A DNA stretch of 17,282 bases from Verrucomicrobiales bacterium (lineage in GTDB: Bacteria > Verrucomicrobiota > Verrucomicrobiia > Limisphaerales > UBA9464). Below the pieces are notes generated by a model. That model searched no databases. It had not been told where the DNA came from and saw nothing but the letters and a program-made list of their open reading frames with translations. The DNA lies in NCBI GenBank assembly GCA_003445095.1, contig DLVS01000048.1:1-17282 (forward strand), in the 5' to 3' direction. The position numbers and the translations under genes were made by a program. Positions 1 to 7,599 of the stretch are shown piece after piece. Numbering within the stretch: position 1 is the first letter of the stretch; every line of letters starts with the position of its first letter.

Positions 1-1
1 A

Positions 2-88
2 TCAACTTCTGGCCGTCTGTTCCGAGTCAGCATCGAGCTGGCACCTGAGGTGGACATGGTTGGGCAGCTCCGGAGGCTTTCGGGCTAA
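2..88 (+). CDS. C-terminal tail of a protein entering from the left edge
   Basis: Frame 2 is open from the window edge to a TAA at 86-88 and gives 28 residues ending in LAPEVDMVGQLRRLSG. The composition looks like real coding sequence, with alternating hydrophobic and charged residues and no low complexity. The next gene starts 38 bases later on the same strand, as expected for a following gene in a loose operon. The fragment is too short to assign a family. It could also be a chance open stretch. Confidence 0.4.
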   Translation, partial: STSGRLFRVSIELAPEVDMVGQLRRLSG

Positions 89-113
89 CCAAGATTCACC
101 GCGGGAGCAAAAG

Positions 114-118
114 AGGAG
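114..118 (+). promoter_or_regulatory. Shine-Dalgarno site AGGAG of the 126-aa gene
   Basis: AGGAG lies 8 bases before the ATG at 127. It is the best-placed ribosome binding site in the window and fixes the start of the following small gene. Confidence 0.7.
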
Positions 119-126
119 AATTTGAT

Positions 127-507
127 ATGATCAAGATCAGCGTAGTCTGCTGCGAACCCACTGGGCCGAGGTACTCCCAAATCAGTGAGACGTCGCTGGA
201 CCCGGACGAGCTGAACCAACGAGTCCTGAAGACTGTTGAGCAAAAATTGGCCGCTGGTGAAGCGCGGGAACTGCACAACGCAGCCCATGACCCGGAACAC
301 GGTCCGGTGACCTACGTGCAACAAGTCCACGAAGGCGGCTTCTCGGTCTTCGTTGGCCCACCCGACCAACTTCGAGAGACCTTCTTTGGCCCCGGTTCAT
401 TGGTTGGATTCATGGACGACCAAGGGCCAGGACACGCGTCCAAAGTGGGACCGGATGGAGTTCGTCGCACGTTGAGAGTGCTCAAGGGACATTTGGTTGT
501 GCCGTGA
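127..507 (+). CDS. hypothetical protein, 126 aa
   Basis: I do not recognise the family. The start is well supported by AGGAG at 114-118. The protein has no signal peptide or membrane segment, so it is probably cytosolic. It is mildly acidic, with a helical stretch around residues 27-55 (NQRVLKTVEQKLAAGEARE) and a Gly/Pro-rich second half that includes VFVGPPDQL and FFGPGSLVGF. It is preceded by the tail of another gene on the same strand and followed by 189 bases without a convincing gene. Size and isolation would fit a small accessory or immunity-type protein, but nothing in the sequence proves that. Confidence 0.65.
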   Translation: MIKISVVCCEPTGPRYSQISETSLDPDELNQRVLKTVEQKLAAGEARELHNAAHDPEHGPVTYVQQVHEGGFSVFVGPPDQLRETFFGPGSLVGFMDDQGPGHASKVGPDGVRRTLRVLKGHLVVP

Positions 508-647
508 GGCCGGCATAGCAAGGGGCGCATCGCAGGATTGGTAGGTAGACGAGGTCACGAGACTCTCGCTTCCGGCGGCCGCCTCTCGTTGCAGGTCTGG
601 GTCGTGCTGTGAAAGGGAAGATGGAGTTTCCTTACGTTGCCTCCTAC

Positions 648-652
648 GGAGG
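648..652 (+). promoter_or_regulatory. GGAGG ribosome-binding-like site before an out-of-frame ATG
   Basis: GGAGG sits 7 bases before an ATG at 660. That ATG opens a 46-codon frame (stop at 798-800) which overlaps the start of the flavin reductase gene in a different frame. The flavin reductase ATG at 697 has no comparable site. The motif may drive a short leader peptide, or it may be the original ribosome binding site of the flavin reductase, now separated from it by a small indel. Confidence 0.35.
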
Positions 653-696
653 ATTCAGGATGGCCGTCCGACGTCTCTCGCGCTCCAATCACTGCC

Positions 697-1305
697 ATGG
701 AATTGGATCCGGATTCTCTAGGAGCCCGCGACATGTACGAGTGGATGATCACCACGATTCTTCCGCGACCGATTGCGTGGGTCTCCACAGTCTCTCCTGA
801 AGGGCACACCAACTTGGCGCCGTTCAGCTTCTTTCAAGCGGTGTGCGCGCGGCCACCGACGTTGCTATTCTGTCCGGCCAATGACCGGCATGGCCGTCCC
901 AAAGACACCCTGCGCAACGTAGAGGCGACCGGCGAATTCGTCGTCAACCTGGTGTCGTTCGCGTTAGCGGAACCGATGAACGCCACATCGGCGTCACTGC
1001 CTCATGGCGAAAGCGAGTTCGAACGCTTCCAGGTCATGTCGGCGCCGGCGTTGAAGGTCCGTCCTCCGCGTGTCGCCGCGGCCCCAGTGTCCTTCGAGTG
1101 CCGACTCGACCGGATCATTCATCTCGGCGAAGGCCCAATCGCCGGACACATCGTCATCGGACGCATCATCCATTTCCACGTGCAGGACGCGGTGCTCGCG
1201 GCCGATGGCAAACCGGACCCGCGAAAGCTCGATCTAATCGGCCGTGCGGGTAGAAATGACTACGTTCGCCTGGGTGAGTTATTCCGTTTGGAACGTCCCG
1301 AGTGA
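697..1305 (+). CDS. flavin reductase family FMN-binding protein
   Basis: A 202-aa protein of the Flavin_Reduct-like, FMN-binding split-barrel family (DIM6/NTAB type). Such proteins bind FMN and often reduce it with NAD(P)H or supply it to monooxygenases. The family signature is clear near the N-terminus: ARDMYEWM, then ILPRPIAWVSTVSPEG, then NLAPFSFFQAVCARPPTLLF. A middle block has KDTLRNVEATGEFVVNLVS, and the later strand IIHLGEGPIAGHIVIGRI is also typical. There is no signal peptide, so it is cytosolic. I chose ATG 697 because family similarity begins at ELDPDSLGARD. An upstream in-frame TTG at 637 would add 20 residues with no family look. It stands alone, with the MazF relic converging on it 34 bases past its stop. 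The natural substrate or partner cannot be inferred from the neighbours. Confidence 0.9.
   Translation: MELDPDSLGARDMYEWMITTILPRPIAWVSTVSPEGHTNLAPFSFFQAVCARPPTLLFCPANDRHGRPKDTLRNVEATGEFVVNLVSFALAEPMNATSASLPHGESEFERFQVMSAPALKVRPPRVAAAPVSFECRLDRIIHLGEGPIAGHIVIGRIIHFHVQDAVLAADGKPDPRKLDLIGRAGRNDYVRLGELFRLERPE
1115..1149 (+). repeat. 35-bp segment repeated at 4961-4994 (copy 1)
   Basis: This part of the flavin reductase gene encodes the IHLGEGPIAGH strand. It recurs in the same orientation at 4961-4994 with one substitution (C to T) and one missing A. The flanks of the two copies are not alike. Confidence 0.8.
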
Positions 1306-1339
1306 TTGCGACCCTCACCCATCCGATTCTTTCGCGTGC

Positions 1340-1567
1340 CTAGCCGTCCCCGTACATCTCGGCAATCAGGCGGCGGAGATCCTCGGCGACAACCGGCTTT
1401 AGCAGTCGATCCGTTTTACCAAGCGCGACCTGCTAATCGTGCGGATTTGGTCGATAGCGATCTCCGCAGGTTTGCCGGCACAAGTGACTTGAATTCCGGT
1501 TCGCCATCTCACTGCCTGCGGTGGGATCGAGCTGAGCTAATAGGATGTCGTATCGCTTAAAGGTCAC
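1340..1567 (-). pseudogene. decayed MazF/PemK-family toxin
   Basis: MazF/PemK proteins are roughly 110-residue ribosome-independent mRNA endoribonucleases of type II toxin-antitoxin systems. Read on the minus strand, a GTG at 1567-1565, with GGAGA 8 bases before it, starts MTFKRYDILLAQLDPTAG and then SEMA, the classic MazF N-terminus. A shifted frame beginning at 1500 gives PAEIAIDQIRTISRSRLVKR, the classic C-terminal half. A second shift returns to the first frame for LLKPVVAEDLRRLIAEMYGD and the TAG at 1342-1340. The central block of the family (KTRP...VVVSPDEMN and following strands, about 40 residues) is missing between the first two pieces. Only about 76 codons remain, in three frame segments, so no active toxin can be made. 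Family assignment is from motif recognition. Confidence 0.8.
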
Positions 1568-1643
1568 GTAGTCCGTCTCCCGTGGTGACGTTTAGCTCAG
1601 ACCAGTCCTCCTTCTCGACCGCCTTGCCTCGGTGGAGTTGGCA
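1557..1643 (-). pseudogene. C-terminal remnant of the antitoxin partner of the MazF relic
   Basis: Directly upstream of the toxin relic, a 28-codon open stretch ends at TAA 1559-1557 and overlaps the toxin GTG by 11 bases, which is the usual antitoxin-toxin coupling. It reads AVEKEDWSELNVTTGDGLRD near its end. It has no start codon and runs back into the TGA (1646-1644) of the neighbouring large gene, so its N-terminal part, including the DNA-binding domain, is gone. The antitoxin label rests on position and overlap. I cannot assign a MazE, AbrB or other family from so short a tail. Confidence 0.45.
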
Positions 1644-4600
1644 TCACTTGCCGGAGAAGGTCCAGCGATAGCGCCCGGCGGGTAAGACGGAACCGTTGGC
1701 CATGAGGTCGGTGTTGATGGCCAGAATCTGCTGTTGGGTGTCGCCCAACTGGACAATCCGGACCATGCCCTTCTTGGGCACCCCAGGTCCGGTCAGCAAC
1801 GCTCCCGTAAATCCGGCCTGGCGATCATCGCCCTTCAATTTCCAAAACACATCCAGCGAATCCACTCCGTCGATGTAGGGCACGGGCCCACGGGTCCAGC
1901 GACCGCCGCTGAGGTAAGTCCCGCTTCCGCTCGAGCCAACCAGCTCGAAGCTGTTCAGCGTGACGTTGGCCACCGTCCAGGTCCCGTTGGCGGCGAGGTT
2001 CCCGGTCACCTGATCGATGGTAACCGTTTCACCGTTGGAAAGTCCGTGCTTTGCCGACCAGGCCACAATGGGTGACGTATTGCTGGCGTTCATGATGGCG
2101 AGATAAAAGCTAACCCGGTTGGTCGGATGCCAATTGCCCTCACCGACGACCGGTCCGTAAACCGCCTGGATGGTCCATTCGTTGGTATTGGTCAGGCCTG
2201 CGTTGCCACCGACCGTCATCTGGAGCCGAGCCGCCTCGCCTGCACCCACATCGGCCGTGTCGTCATCCAGCGAAAAGCCGTAGCCAGAGAACCCAAGTGG
2301 CACATGCACGAACCAGACGAACGGATCGAGGTTGTACGCATTGAAGTTCAGTCCGCCGCGCGGGACCGAGGGCGCTGGATACCAGACCTGTTCGCCATTC
2401 ACGTCGAATTCAGGGAATCGGGTGAAATCAGAGACCCCGCGAAGGATGGATTTGATGATATCTCGGATCTTGGCGGAGATCATGAGTCCGTCAGGTGCGA
2501 ACCGCCGGGCCTCTGTGTCGAAGATGAATCCCATGTTGCCACCGACGACGTTATTCATGATTTCGAGGAGGTGGGGCGCCTTGACCTTGGGATTGGCGTT
2601 CTTGGGGATCTGCGCCATGGCGGCCATGGCTTGATAGACCTTCTTGGCGAACTCTTGAGGAACCCGGGAAGGTTCTTTGGGATCCGCGGAAAAGTTGAAG
2701 ATATGGAGGTTATCGGGTGTTTCCGGCAGGGGTTGCGGCCGGATGAAAACGTATTGCGGATTCTCCGAGAGCGGATGGGTACTGTGAGCGAGCTGGCTGA
2801 GGACGACGGACCGTTTGTCATCGGCGATAGAGAGAATCGAGATTCCCGCCTTGCCTTGCACCGGATCGGGGTCATCCAGGCCGGGGCCGGTGACCTGCAT
2901 GCCTTCCACCAATCCGTTGACCGGTGCGCCAAACCGCAGCGTTGCTTCGTCGAGTACCACCGCGCCGGAATTGGTTTGGCTCACGACGTCTCGGGTGAGA
3001 GTCAGGTAATAACTGGCCCACGAATACCACAGCTTGATCATGGCATCGGACGCGTAGTCGGTGACCGGGCGGAAGAAGTCGAAGTTGCAGCCAAGCTGAG
3101 TAGCCACCAATTCCTTGGAAATTTCCAGGGTGGTAGGATCACCCGGTCCGTTGCTGAGATGGATAACTGCTTGGACGTAGGTGTTCGTCTGGATGGGATT
3201 GGCCTGCCCTTCGGGGGCATGTCCGATGATCAGGTCGCCTGGATTGATCAGCTTCACCCGGTTGATATCTTCGTTCGGGCTGAGCGTTAGGATTCTTCCC
3301 GTCGAAGCGGCGCCTTCACCGCCGACGTTCACCCGCACGGGATCGGTGCCGGCGCTGTTGAGCATGAAGTGGTTATTCTGCACGTCATAACTTGAGAGCG
3401 CGCCGGCGAGCGGGCTCTGGGCGAAAATGTTTTGTCCGGCCGGAATCTTAAGTTGGCCGAGCGGGTCGGGTGGCATGGTGTAAATCGGCCAGCCGCGGGT
3501 GGCGAAATAAGCTCCGAGCATTTTGTTGTTGGGTTCGGTGAAAGCCTTGATCTTGGCTTGCAGGTCGCCGGTGGCATTGGTGGAACCAATCCAGCCAAAG
3601 GCGCCGCGGTTCTGATTGAACGGCTCGGGCGGTGCGGGCACGGGAACGTCCAGGGCCTCCATGGCGACCGGCAGGAACATGTTGTCCACGTAGGAGACGT
3701 CGTAGTTGATCAGGGTCACGCGTTCTTGCTCGGGGATCTTTCCCTGCGTCTTGGCGGTGATCTGCGGATTGCTGAGATAAGCTCGATCACGAATGGTCCA
3801 TTCGAGGAGCTGGTCGGGCGAATCGAGCGACGGGGCTAACAGTGCTGCTTGGTACCACATGACGACTCCATCTCGCTCCGGATCGGGTGGGGTCCGGTCG
3901 TTGGGATCATGGCGCTCGGCAGTGACGATGACACGCTGAGAGTTGTGATCGTAATGCAGAGGATTGGGATCCCCGGGGATGGGAACCAAGTAGCGCCCGT
4001 CAGTGACAATACCCATTCGGGCGCCGTTCCAGAACACCAGCGGAACTCGGATGGTCATGGTTTGTCCGCTTTGGATTCCGAAATAGAAAGTGTTGTTGGT
4101 CTGAAAGCCGAGGTAGCCGCGGTACTCCCGCCTGACCTGATCGTATGGATCGTAGAGTCCGATGTTGCTGTCTTTGGCAGTTTCGGCCTCGTTGCCATCC
4201 CGCATTACAGGGTAAATCGTGATCGGGGAGTTGTTGCGGATGGTGAGGGTTTTGATCGGGATGTCGTTTCCATCGGTGTCGAATCCGTACTTCAGCACGG
4301 CCTGCACCAAGGAGCTGGTCCGATTAGTGGGATCGGGATCGAAAGGCGTCGCCTGCGTGGGCATTGGGTAGAGCGTTTCCGCCACGAACGGCGAGGAGAA
4401 TACCAGGGGGTCGGTGCCAGCGCGGAACTCCTCGAGCGTCGTCCGATAGTCGCCGTCCGGATCGAATAGAGCGTCGAGCGGATCGAAGGCGTTGAGGGCG
4501 GGCGATCGGGCTACCTCGTAGAGATCAGGGAGGCCGTCGCCATCTGCGTCTCCTGGAGTGTTGATCGGTATTCGGTCCACCCGGTAAAACCGCTGATCGG

Positions 4601-4877
4601 TGTAGAGCGTCCATCCCGGATCGACAAGCTCGACCAAGGCGCCTTCGGTTGACGATATGGCATTGAGTTGAATCGGAGTATCGACTCGATCCACATCATC
4701 GCCACGGTAGAGGACGAAATAGTGACCCGGGTCGGACGGGATCCGCACGACGGGGTGTCCGGCTTCGTCGAGGTGGACGTCCGAGATGCTGAAAGATTCC
4801 TGGGCGCGGAGCCCCAGGACGAACCCGGCGAGGAGAATGGAAAGGACGGCGTAACGGGGCATGGTACGTCGCATCAT
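1644..4877 (-). CDS. large secreted protein with Ca-binding DxDGDG repeats, about 1077 aa
   Basis: No specific function recognised. The N-terminus is a Sec signal peptide: basic MMRRTMPRY, hydrophobic core LSILLAGFVLGL, and a cleavage-like LRA-Q. After it comes a beta-rich segment of a style seen in Verrucomicrobia surface proteins (HYFVLYRG, then RFYRVDRIP). Residues about 110-121 (DADGDGLPDLYE) and 139-157 (DPDGDY...FRAGTDP) are thrombospondin-type-3/EF-hand-like calcium loops. The rest is a long region with no motif I know. Near the C-terminus, residues about 944-996 form a separate repeat-like module. The start is uncertain: ATGs at 4898, 4874 and 4862 are in frame, none has a good ribosome binding site, and all keep the signal peptide. 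Its stop abuts the antitoxin remnant. It is divergent from the first ECF sigma gene, so that sigma factor could control it, but this is inference. Confidence 0.8.
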   Translation of the reverse strand: MMRRTMPRYAVLSILLAGFVLGLRAQESFSISDVHLDEAGHPVVRIPSDPGHYFVLYRGDDVDRVDTPIQLNAISSTEGALVELVDPGWTLYTDQRFYRVDRIPINTPGDADGDGLPDLYEVARSPALNAFDPLDALFDPDGDYRTTLEEFRAGTDPLVFSSPFVAETLYPMPTQATPFDPDPTNRTSSLVQAVLKYGFDTDGNDIPIKTLTIRNNSPITIYPVMRDGNEAETAKDSNIGLYDPYDQVRREYRGYLGFQTNNTFYFGIQSGQTMTIRVPLVFWNGARMGIVTDGRYLVPIPGDPNPLHYDHNSQRVIVTAERHDPNDRTPPDPERDGVVMWYQAALLAPSLDSPDQLLEWTIRDRAYLSNPQITAKTQGKIPEQERVTLINYDVSYVDNMFLPVAMEALDVPVPAPPEPFNQNRGAFGWIGSTNATGDLQAKIKAFTEPNNKMLGAYFATRGWPIYTMPPDPLGQLKIPAGQNIFAQSPLAGALSSYDVQNNHFMLNSAGTDPVRVNVGGEGAASTGRILTLSPNEDINRVKLINPGDLIIGHAPEGQANPIQTNTYVQAVIHLSNGPGDPTTLEISKELVATQLGCNFDFFRPVTDYASDAMIKLWYSWASYYLTLTRDVVSQTNSGAVVLDEATLRFGAPVNGLVEGMQVTGPGLDDPDPVQGKAGISILSIADDKRSVVLSQLAHSTHPLSENPQYVFIRPQPLPETPDNLHIFNFSADPKEPSRVPQEFAKKVYQAMAAMAQIPKNANPKVKAPHLLEIMNNVVGGNMGFIFDTEARRFAPDGLMISAKIRDIIKSILRGVSDFTRFPEFDVNGEQVWYPAPSVPRGGLNFNAYNLDPFVWFVHVPLGFSGYGFSLDDDTADVGAGEAARLQMTVGGNAGLTNTNEWTIQAVYGPVVGEGNWHPTNRVSFYLAIMNASNTSPIVAWSAKHGLSNGETVTIDQVTGNLAANGTWTVANVTLNSFELVGSSGSGTYLSGGRWTRGPVPYIDGVDSLDVFWKLKGDDRQAGFTGALLTGPGVPKKGMVRIVQLGDTQQQILAINTDLMANGSVLPAGRYRWTFSGK
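1890..2048 (-). other. 53-residue repeat-type module inside the large secreted protein
   Basis: The segment begins HGLSNGETVTIDQVTGN, continues with NGTWTVANVTLNSFEL and ends GTYLSGGRWTR. This is a recognisable short beta module found, often in tandem, in phage structural and bacterial surface proteins; I recall it being matched to the E1 FCCH-like fold. Only one copy is present. The residues before it (SFYLAIMNASNTSPIVAWSA) and after it (PYIDGVDSLDVFWKLKG) do not belong to the module, so it looks inserted. Confidence 0.55.
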
Positions 4878-5170
4878 CGGAGTCGTAGATTTGATCATTT
4901 CCGGTCTGACATCTCTACCTTCGCCCAAAAATCGGTGCAAGGAGGGAAGCGGACAGCGGGTCATTCATCTCGGTGAGGCCCAATCGCCGGACACCCGCGA
5001 CGGTCGGAATCGCCAAACCTCCGGGCTTCCCGCAAAGCTGGAGGTCTTCATTCGCGCCAATCAAATCGGTGGCAACTTTCCAAAGCGAAGCGGCAGCTTC
5101 GCGGAGCACCAGGCACCAGTGCTTCGTTTGCTCAAGAAAGTCTGTTACCTTTCGCATCAAGCCTGGATGT
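4878..5170. other. divergent intergenic region between the secreted protein and sigma factor genes
   Basis: About 290 bases separate the start of the large secreted protein from the first ECF sigma factor. Both frames toward the sigma gene and one frame on the other strand are open across much of it, but none resembles a known protein. It holds copy 2 of the 35-bp segment shared with the flavin reductase gene. I see no clear promoter hexamers. Promoters for both flanking genes should lie here. Confidence 0.4.
4961..4994 (+). repeat. 34-bp copy 2 of the flavin reductase segment
   Basis: It matches 1115-1149 in the same orientation apart from one substitution and one deleted base. The deletion would shift the flavin reductase frame, and sequence similarity stops abruptly at both ends. 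Confidence 0.8.
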
Positions 5171-6325
5171 ATGGGTGAAATGATGCCGACCGATCTGGAC
5201 CTCGTGCAGGAGTATGCACGATCTAAGTCCGAGGAGGCTTTTGCCACCTTGGTTACGCGCCACATCAATTTGGTCTATTCGGTCTCGTTGCGTCTGGTGG
5301 GCGACGTTCACCTCGCCGAGGAAATCACGCAGTCTGTTTTCATCATCCTGGCGCGCAAGGCAAGGTCGCTTAGTTCGAAGACGATTGTCGCGGGCTGGCT
5401 CTGTCGGACCGCCCGATACGCTTCGGCGAAAGCGCTGACACTCCGACGCCGGCAGCAGCGCCTCGAACAGGAATCTCTTATGCATTCGGCATCCCACGAA
5501 CCTGAATCTGATGCCTGGATGCAAATCGCTCCGGTTTTGGATACCGCCATGGCGCAACTCGGCGAGAAAGATCACAACGCCTTAGTGCTCCGATTTCTGC
5601 AAGGTCGGAGCTTCAAGGAAGTGAGCTCTGCTTTGGGGACGACCGAAGCCGGCGCCAAGATGCGGGTAGGGCGTGCGTTGGAGAAGCTGCGAAACGTCCT
5701 CGCCAAACGCGGACTTATTCTCTCGGCGGCAGTTATTGCGGGGGCAGTTTCTGCCAATTCCGTTCAAGCGGCGCCGCTGGGGCTGTCGGCTTCCGTCACC
5801 GCAGCGGCCATCGAAGGCACAACCGTCACGGCCTCAACTTCAATTATTATCGAAACCACACTGAAACTTATGGCTTGGACCAAACTCAAAACCACAGTCG
5901 TCGTCGTAGCGGTCGGCATTGTTATTACCGGCACCGTGACGGTTACCCTACATCACGCCGTACACCACAAAGCCGCACCGCTCGTCTTCGCCGGTTACCT
6001 AACCCCCGAGGCGACCATTCAGTCGTCGATTTGGGCGGGCAGCCGGGGAGATTTCCAAACCTTTCTCGCCGGCTGCACTCCCGGGCAGGTGGAACGATTC
6101 AAAGCGAAGATGGCCGGCAAATCCGACGAAGAGATTCGGCGCGAGGCAATCGCTTGGGCCGACGCGGTGGCAGGTTATAAGATCACCCAGAAGGAAGTCA
6201 TCGCTGATGATGAAGTGCATCTGCATCTTCGGGCTCGACCGTCGGCCAACGGGCTCCGCAATGGGAATGTCATCGTCACGCTCAAAAAGATCGACGACGA
6301 ATGGAAGCAGGATGGGGACCGGTGA
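5171..6325 (+). CDS. ECF-type RNA polymerase sigma factor with membrane-anchored C-terminal extension
   Basis: A 384-aa sigma-70 family protein that directs RNA polymerase to a specific promoter set. Region 2 spans about residues 8-70 (EEAFATLVTRHINLVYSVSL, DVHLAEEITQSVFIILARKA). Region 4 spans about 124-180 (LVLRFLQGRSFKEVSSALGT, then AKMRVGRALEKLR). Most ECF factors end here at about 180-200 residues. This one continues with a hydrophobic stretch (181-200), a linker, a strong transmembrane segment (about 240-260, TTVVVVAVGIVITGTVTV) and a 110-residue tail beginning GYLTPEATIQSSIWAGSRGD, which resembles an NTF2-like or peptidase-associated sensor domain. The core should sit in the cytoplasm, held at the membrane. 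The extension may act as a built-in anti-sigma or sensor (inference). The start is ATG 5171; ATGs at 5180 and 5183 are alternatives. The long open frame upstream to 4973 has no sigma-like content. Confidence 0.88.
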   Translation: MGEMMPTDLDLVQEYARSKSEEAFATLVTRHINLVYSVSLRLVGDVHLAEEITQSVFIILARKARSLSSKTIVAGWLCRTARYASAKALTLRRRQQRLEQESLMHSASHEPESDAWMQIAPVLDTAMAQLGEKDHNALVLRFLQGRSFKEVSSALGTTEAGAKMRVGRALEKLRNVLAKRGLILSAAVIAGAVSANSVQAAPLGLSASVTAAAIEGTTVTASTSIIIETTLKLMAWTKLKTTVVVVAVGIVITGTVTVTLHHAVHHKAAPLVFAGYLTPEATIQSSIWAGSRGDFQTFLAGCTPGQVERFKAKMAGKSDEEIRREAIAWADAVAGYKITQKEVIADDEVHLHLRARPSANGLRNGNVIVTLKKIDDEWKQDGDR

Positions 6326-6477
6326 GTGGGCGCTTCTGGACGCCTGCTCCGATTGGAGTGCGGCCTTCAGTTCGCCGGCGCCTTACCTTCGCTCGTTTCA
6401 CTGTCCCAGCGGAACGAATCTCGCATTACCTCCGCTTAGCTGGAGCTCACCCACGAACTCGACCAGAATGCGTGATG

Positions 6478-7533
6478 TCAAAGCCGCGTCGCAAACGTGC
6501 GCCGATGGCCGGTGGACGGCACGGTCACAACGTAAGAACGCCCGTCGGGGGCGACGCTCAGCTTCAGGTAGTTCCCGCCGGCTTCACCATCGTTCGCGCA
6601 CTGTTCCCGAGGCGCATTGACATCAAGATTTCCGAGATTCCGATGAACCTGGTAGACTGCTTGTAACGACGGAAGAGTGCGCAGGTTGTTGACTACTTCT
6701 GGCATGCAGCCCTTGCGCGGACCGTTGTTGAACACGGCCACCGAAGGCGCCAACGCTTGGAGCAGTCGCGGATTGTTACTCACGTCGAGTCCGTGATGAT
6801 TCACCTGGTACACATCCACCGACCCAACTTGGAGAACCGGACACACCAGAGTCGCTTCGATGTTCCACGTCAGATCGCCTCCGTTGAAATACCGAAAGGG
6901 ACCAAACTGAATCAGCGTCACCACTGAGTTCGCGTTGTCGGATGGATCCGGTGGCTTGGGTTGAGGATCATGACACTCCGTGACGGTCTGTGCCCCAAGC
7001 GAGTCGAGGGCCAGTTGCTTCCGGGCCGCGACGAACGTGAACCGAGGAACCGGCAGGCCAGGATCGGCGGCTCCCTTCAACGGCTGGACAGAGCCTGGCA
7101 TGACCAAGACGCGTTCTCCGACCTCCATCTCGCGATACGCTTTAATCTTCAGCGGCCAAGCCGCGTCGTTTCCGCCATCAGGATCGCGATCAGGAATGCC
7201 GTTGTCGTACAGCCGCCGGACGGGCATCAGGCTCACCAGTTCGGCCGCACCGCCAAAGTGGTCAACGTGGAGATGGGTAACGATCAAGTGATCAATCTGC
7301 TTCAGGCCGGCGACTTGCGTCGCGACCTTATGAATCCTTCCCGCGTCACGCCCGCCGGGGTTGCCCGTGTCGATCAATATGGATTCATCGCCCGGCGTAA
7401 CGATGAGCGTCGACCCGCCACCCTGGGAATCGACCCAGTAGAAATCGAGCGTGCGATCGGTCACGCCGCCCAGCAGCGTTAACGAAGATATTAAGGCGGC
7501 CCAACCGAGAGCGGCTCTGAATTGATGCTTCAT
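6478..7533 (-). CDS. exported ComEC-like metallo-beta-lactamase-fold hydrolase
   Basis: A 351-aa protein with an N-terminal signal sequence (MKHQFRAALGWAALISSLTL) followed by an MBL-fold domain. Visible family features are ILIDTGNPGG at 52-61, the metal-binding THLHVDHFGG at 86-95, GGD at 218-220 and NHHG at 245-248. This layout matches the MBL domain attached to ComEC/Rec2 competence proteins and its stand-alone relatives, which are phosphodiesterase- or nuclease-like metal hydrolases. The transmembrane channel part of ComEC is absent. The Asp/His metal ligands appear intact, so it is probably active in the periplasm or outside the cell; its substrate is unknown. ATG 7533 is chosen because it starts the signal peptide. 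A TTG at 7593 would add 20 residues in front of it. It lies 66 bases downstream of the prepilin-type gene, possibly in the same transcript, and is convergent with the sigma gene. Confidence 0.85.
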   Translation of the reverse strand: MKHQFRAALGWAALISSLTLLGGVTDRTLDFYWVDSQGGGSTLIVTPGDESILIDTGNPGGRDAGRIHKVATQVAGLKQIDHLIVTHLHVDHFGGAAELVSLMPVRRLYDNGIPDRDPDGGNDAAWPLKIKAYREMEVGERVLVMPGSVQPLKGAADPGLPVPRFTFVAARKQLALDSLGAQTVTECHDPQPKPPDPSDNANSVVTLIQFGPFRYFNGGDLTWNIEATLVCPVLQVGSVDVYQVNHHGLDVSNNPRLLQALAPSVAVFNNGPRKGCMPEVVNNLRTLPSLQAVYQVHRNLGNLDVNAPREQCANDGEAGGNYLKLSVAPDGRSYVVTVPSTGHRRTFATRL

Positions 7534-7599
7534 AGAGTTCGCGAGGCGATCGTAAAAGTGGATGGGAAAGCGGAAAGACTTCTGCGCGAACAAGCGAAA

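Noticed and set aside
1306..1560. An 84-codon open frame on the plus strand right after the flavin reductase stop.
   Set aside because: It lies antisense to the MazF relic, has an Arg/Pro/Ser-rich composition typical of a shadow frame, and resembles no family.
2127..3290. A 387-codon plus-strand open frame opposite the large secreted protein.
   Set aside because: The minus-strand gene has a signal peptide and calcium-loop motifs. The plus-strand frame has no recognisable motif and is a GC-driven antisense shadow.
1115..4994. The direct 35-bp repeats as attachment sites of an integrated element.
   Set aside because: No integrase or other mobility gene lies between them, and sequence past the second copy does not restore the flavin reductase gene end, so a classic att-site duplication is not supported.
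4915..5268. A 117-codon minus-strand frame in front of the large secreted protein gene.
   Set aside because: It overlaps the sigma factor coding sequence, matches no known family and has no ribosome binding site.
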